A stretch of 8,618 nucleotides of DNA from Candidatus Zixiibacteriota bacterium (GTDB lineage: Bacteria; Zixibacteria; MSB-5A5; UBA10806): positions 29,631 through 38,248 of the forward strand of contig DOTU01000101.1 in the NCBI GenBank assembly GCA_003520965.1. The letters are read 5' to 3'. The notes beneath the pieces were generated by a model that saw only the letters and a program-made list of their open reading frames with translations, was not told the origin of the DNA and searched no databases. The translations under genes were made by a program, and so were the position numbers. Below are positions 7,101-8,618 of the stretch, piece by piece (position 1 is the first letter of the stretch; each line of letters starts with the position of its first letter).

Positions 7101-8618
7101 ATTATCGAGATACTACAATTGCCGCTGTTACCATTACCCAGTCCGATACGACAATTCTTGATGTTACCTTGGAAGAACTGCTAGGAGTAATCATCGGGGT
7201 TGTAGCAGAAGCCGATTCAACGCCTATCGTTGGAGTTCGAATAGCACTTTCAGGAACTGCTTTAGAAGATACTAGCGGTATTGATGGGCGTTTTGCTTTT
7301 GCAGCGGTTCATTCGGGTACATATAACCTGACATTCACCCAACCAGATTTTTATGATACCACGCTATCAGCTCTTTCGGTCACTCCCGGCGATACCACGA
7401 TAGTGAATATGGCATTGCGATATTTGCCCGGAACCAATGTGGGAAGAGTAATAACGGCTGATTCTGTCGGTATTGAAGGGGTTCATGTTGCGCTGATAGG
7501 AACTTCCAAAGTAGATACTACCGATGCTGAGGGGTTTTATGATCTCAGTGGTCTTTTGGCCGGTAATTATAGTATAACCTTTTCACATGCTGATTATTTT
7601 GATACTACGATAAGCGGAGTACAGGTAACTCCCGGAGATACAGTAATAATCATAATGATTTTATATGAGCGTCCGGGGACGATTAGTGGCCGCGTAATGA
7701 AAACAGACTCAATAGGTATTGATAGCGTGCTGGTTACTATCTCAAGCGATGGAATTACTACATATACTGACGCTTTAGGAAGGTATGGTTTTAATGATTT
7801 GGTGGCTGGTTCTTATCAACTTGAATTCGTAAAACCGACATATCAAACAGAAGTCATTTCAAATATTATCGTCACCCCTGGAGATTCGACCTTCCAAAAT
7901 GTGATATTGTCCTTTCTGCCAGGGTATCTCATCGGAGTTGTTACCGATGATAGCCTTGTGGCAATTCCAAATACATACTTAGAAATAGTGGAAACCGCTC
8001 AAAGCGATACAACCGATAGTTTGGGAAAGTATTCTTTTACTGAGCTTTCGATTGGGACTTATAGCCTTTTCCTTTCGCACCAGGGTTATCACGATAGTGT
8101 AATTAGCGACGTTACATTCATTCCCGGAGATACAAATATCATAAACATTGTTCTTACTGCTTATCCTGGGGTAGTAACCGGAACCGTAAGGAATGTGAAC
8201 GATTTTGCCATAGAAGATGTTCTAGTCAGGGCATTGGGGACTGCTATTTTTGATACCACCGACCCGAATGGAAGATATGCATTGTCCGGCTTGAATCATG
8301 GTACATATTCAATACAGTATTCTGGTGCTTATTATGGTGATATCATAGTAACACCTGTTGCGGTTACACCTGGGGATACCACAGTACTAGATATTATTCT
8401 ATTGAGCAGCTGTAATTATACGGTTGGCGATGCCAACAATAGCTTTACGTTTACCGGTCTTGATGTGACCTACTCTGTAAGGTATTTCAAGGGGGGTCCG
8501 GAACCACCATATTCATGTAATTGCCCATCGCACGGAGTATGGTATGTTGCTGGCGATGTCAACGGTTCCTGCTCCTTCACTGGCCTCGATATCACTTATA
8601 TGGTCAGATATTTCAAGG
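4127..8618 (+). CDS. giant secreted multidomain dockerin / FG-GAP / carboxypeptidase-regulatory repeat protein (3' partial)
   Basis: Open frame of 1497 codons with no internal stop; it continues past the window edge. ATG 4127 has AGGGAG (4115-4120) 6 bases upstream, and an in-frame TGA at 4097 leaves only a TTG (4106) as another possible start. Layout by residue: signal peptide (Lys2-Arg3, hydrophobic 8-17, cleavage unclear before ~30); dockerin-like pair 33-99; two related beta modules ~141-300 and ~311-478 ('PGDTLFIPIW', 'RPGDTINVPVW'); SbsA/Big_5 Ig-like domain 482-585; seven FG-GAP/VCBS repeats ~597-936; six carboxypeptidase-regulatory-like domains 938-1428; dockerin-like pair from 1434, truncated in its last residues. 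No catalytic motif was seen. A role as an extracellular, calcium-stabilised scaffold, adhesin or surface-layer component is inferred from the domains. Little should be missing, since the last visible dockerin half is nearly complete, but further modules cannot be excluded. It is transcribed divergently from the BMC genes, with no functional link evident. Confidence 0.93.
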   Translation, partial: MKRLWESIAIIVFIGTLNFESLGRPPDWAYCPGDINNNQIHNGIDITYGISYFNGGNVPPFYVYNDSTGDSLYLAGDVNGNCLFTISDIIFLRTYLYGGPLLQYCPYMRPNGYICPVNNNPPWDTTGVFFDPGIPDTVIIGNLDGSLIAAHPGDTLFIPIWLKNDQSVAAMILPIGTSDVYFSSRLGGIINSPLTRFGAALFLNPESSQPIAGFTTQTLSCWAVEHRDSLLNTLGIYKQVAEIRAVVTGDSSTIGDTTLVIQGFHPRVGLITMSDSVGLNEWNPVVIPGKVYICPSICNIPDPNDFHTIFGNRDGSAMSVRPGDTINVPVWGATSPDSEDLIDSVTIMHIPLASNDAYIVSRLGGYFPDTLVGRWDDRSFLIPDPNSPSAGKTSQSMLGLAWLTDPRDPENFFYTGGDTVLICMYRMVVTSNQAYGGQTICPFQQGHNNANGGLYWMMQDGLSSVVPTQTYGCLYFDSTGQPSIVSTAPSRNILNALTNSNISVTFDFPINLASLTDSTFVVNASMTGLHRGMFSLSDTGMTATLNPDDDFKPGEVVTVTLTPGISSIYHLAMRNPYQWSFTVITEPNAEPLSRSLSYHAGDSLYSIYAADLDNDGDIDLIASNHQTNNVSIFFNDGSGIFSFDSSYAVEHGPRSVCAVDLDGDGDMDIAVVCEHTKKITILSNNGNGVFVSATSITLEKSIFAITSGDFDRDGDMDLATALVSGGAEKRVAVLFNQENFSFTASYHQTTDGARYSMAAIDLDNGNGLDIASACFDKNKIWVSWNNGSGSFTHSAGFNSEHSPQTVCAGDIDNDGDNDLLIANSSTNYISVLENNGDSTFNSPQTYNVGSGYPYGVALSDIDGDGDLDAAVANQTSSFAGVMLNNGSGGFSADTTYLITGKPCCVVSADFNGDDKIDLAVADQQYDSLHIFLSRSILGVLSGTIRSDSALPVMGAQITIDSLNKAAYSDSAGVYIIDSLPPAIYAVSFSRPDYRDTTIAAVTITQSDTTILDVTLEELLGVIIGVVAEADSTPIVGVRIALSGTALEDTSGIDGRFAFAAVHSGTYNLTFTQPDFYDTTLSALSVTPGDTTIVNMALRYLPGTNVGRVITADSVGIEGVHVALIGTSKVDTTDAEGFYDLSGLLAGNYSITFSHADYFDTTISGVQVTPGDTVIIIMILYERPGTISGRVMKTDSIGIDSVLVTISSDGITTYTDALGRYGFNDLVAGSYQLEFVKPTYQTEVISNIIVTPGDSTFQNVILSFLPGYLIGVVTDDSLVAIPNTYLEIVETAQSDTTDSLGKYSFTELSIGTYSLFLSHQGYHDSVISDVTFIPGDTNIINIVLTAYPGVVTGTVRNVNDFAIEDVLVRALGTAIFDTTDPNGRYALSGLNHGTYSIQYSGAYYGDIIVTPVAVTPGDTTVLDIILLSSCNYTVGDANNSFTFTGLDVTYSVRYFKGGPEPPYSCNCPSHGVWYVAGDVNGSCSFTGLDITYMVRYFK
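4223..4423 (+). other. N-terminal dockerin-like calcium-binding pair (residues 33-99)
   Basis: Two 24-residue units begin at Gly33 ('GDINNNQIHNGIDITYGISY') and Gly76 ('GDVNGNCLFTISDIIFLRTY'). Each has the 12-residue loop with ligands at positions 1, 3, 5 and 12: D34/N36/N38/D45 and D77/N79/N81/D88. A ~20-residue linker containing PPF separates them, longer than in clostridial dockerins. Dockerins bind cohesin domains in cellulosomes; whether this subtype does so is unknown. C31, C82 and C105 flank or sit within the pair. Confidence 0.75.
4547..5560 (+). other. two homologous ~170-residue beta modules (residues 141-478)
   Basis: Module 1 opens with 'GNLDGSLIAAHPGDTLFIPI' (from Gly141) and module 2 with 'GNRDGSAMSVRPGDTINVPV' (from Gly311). 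Both then have an 'S.LGG' element ('SSRLGGIINSPLTRFG', 'VSRLGGYFPDTLVGRW') and a later hydrophobic strand block. The 'PGDt..VPV' start recalls cohesin and related Ig-like folds, but similarity is confined to this short motif and the family is not identified. Confidence 0.45.
5570..5881 (+). other. SbsA/Big_5 Ig-like domain (residues 482-585)
   Basis: The segment starts 'PSIVSTAPSRNILNALTNSN' and continues with 'ISVTFDFPINLASLTDSTF', a central 'LNPDDDFKPGEVVTVTLTPG' and a final 'WSFTV'. This matches the usual order of the bacterial Ig-like SbsA-type domain: 'P..g......i.v.Fs.pid..sl...', 'l.p...l..g..Ytvt', then 'w.Ft'. It likely acts as a spacer or surface domain. Confidence 0.65.
5915..6934 (+). 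other. seven FG-GAP/VCBS repeats, predicted seven-bladed beta-propeller (residues ~597-936)
   Basis: Seven DxDxDGDxD-type calcium loops start at Asp 611, 660, 709, 761, 810, 860 and 909, spaced 49, 49, 52, 49, 50 and 49 residues. Examples are 'DLDNDGDID', 'DLDGDGDMD', 'DFDRDGDMD', 'DIDNDGDND' and 'DIDGDGDLD'. The fourth loop is degenerate ('DLDNGNGLD'). Each is followed by a hydrophobic strand ('LIAS', 'IAVV', 'LATA') and an 'NNGxGxF' turn. Seven repeats match the integrin-alpha-like propeller. Confidence 0.85.
6938..8410 (+). repeat. six tandem 82-residue carboxypeptidase-regulatory-like domains (residues 938-1428)
   Basis: Repeats begin at Gly 938, 1020, 1102, 1184, 1266 and 1348, a constant 82 residues (246 bp); the last closes at residue 1428, just before Cys1429. 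Each follows the same scheme: 'PG...G.V...DS..I..V.V.....', then 'DT.D..G.Y....L..G.Y.l.f....Y.D', then 'V.VTPGDTT......L'. This is the CarboxypepD_reg-like / transthyretin-like beta-sandwich, usually a stalk or spacer in secreted proteins. Sequence identity between repeats is modest although length is fixed. Confidence 0.85.
8426..8618 (+). other. C-terminal dockerin-like calcium-binding pair (residues 1434-1497, truncated by window)
   Basis: Units start at Gly1434 ('GDANNSFTFTGLDVTYSVRY') and Gly1476 ('GDVNGSCSFTGLDITYMVRY'). Loop ligands are D1435/N1437/S1439/D1446 and D1477/N1479/S1481/D1488. The linker 'PEPPYSCNCPSHGVWYVA' holds C1464 and C1466, with C1429 just before and C1482 inside the second loop. 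The second unit is cut two residues before the expected closing GG. Confidence 0.8.

Overview
The window reads as a piece of chromosome from an uncultured bacterium of the FCB/Zixibacteria type. This is an inference from style, not a database result: dockerin-like repeats of the form GDVNxSxxFTGLDITYxVRYFKGG sit in a very large secreted protein, next to a DUF1573 envelope protein and a fragment of bacterial microcompartment (BMC) metabolism. Base composition is moderate, and no phage, IS, CRISPR, tRNA or rRNA signature was seen.

Left part (1-3826, all minus strand). Read in the direction of transcription, the first gene is a small BMC shell protein of EutM type (3826-3539). Next is a CoA-acylating aldehyde dehydrogenase of the EutE/PduP type with an N-terminal encapsulation-type helix (3397-1961, TTG start). 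After a 157-bp gap with its own candidate promoter come a PLP-dependent cystathionine beta-synthase/cysteine synthase (1803-811) and a DUF1573 exported protein (766-5). The first two form a minimal BMC module: a shell hexamer plus a cargo enzyme that turns an aldehyde into acyl-CoA. No vertex (BMC-P) protein, BMC-T, alcohol dehydrogenase, phosphotransacylase or aldehyde-producing signature enzyme is present between the divergent promoter and the sulfur gene, so any other parts must lie elsewhere. The last two genes form a probable operon of their own; a link to the BMC genes is not shown.

Centre (3827-4126). A 300-bp intergenic region separates two divergent transcription units. Each side carries a near-consensus sigma-70-type promoter with a 17-bp spacer and a TAAAAT -10 box, and an 8-bp inverted repeat (TAATTTGG / CCAAATTA) lies between them.

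Right part (4127-8618, plus strand). One uninterrupted reading frame of 1497 codons runs off the window edge. Its architecture is: signal peptide; N-terminal dockerin-like pair; two homologous ~170-residue beta modules with PGDT..PVW motifs; SbsA-type Ig-like domain (Big_5); seven FG-GAP/VCBS blades (a complete seven-bladed propeller); six carboxypeptidase-regulatory-like repeats of exactly 82 residues; and a C-terminal dockerin-like pair cut by the window end. It looks like a secreted, calcium-binding surface or adhesion protein. The most notable points are the dockerin-like pairs at both ends, the invariant 82-residue register of the tandem domains, and the orphan BMC pair.
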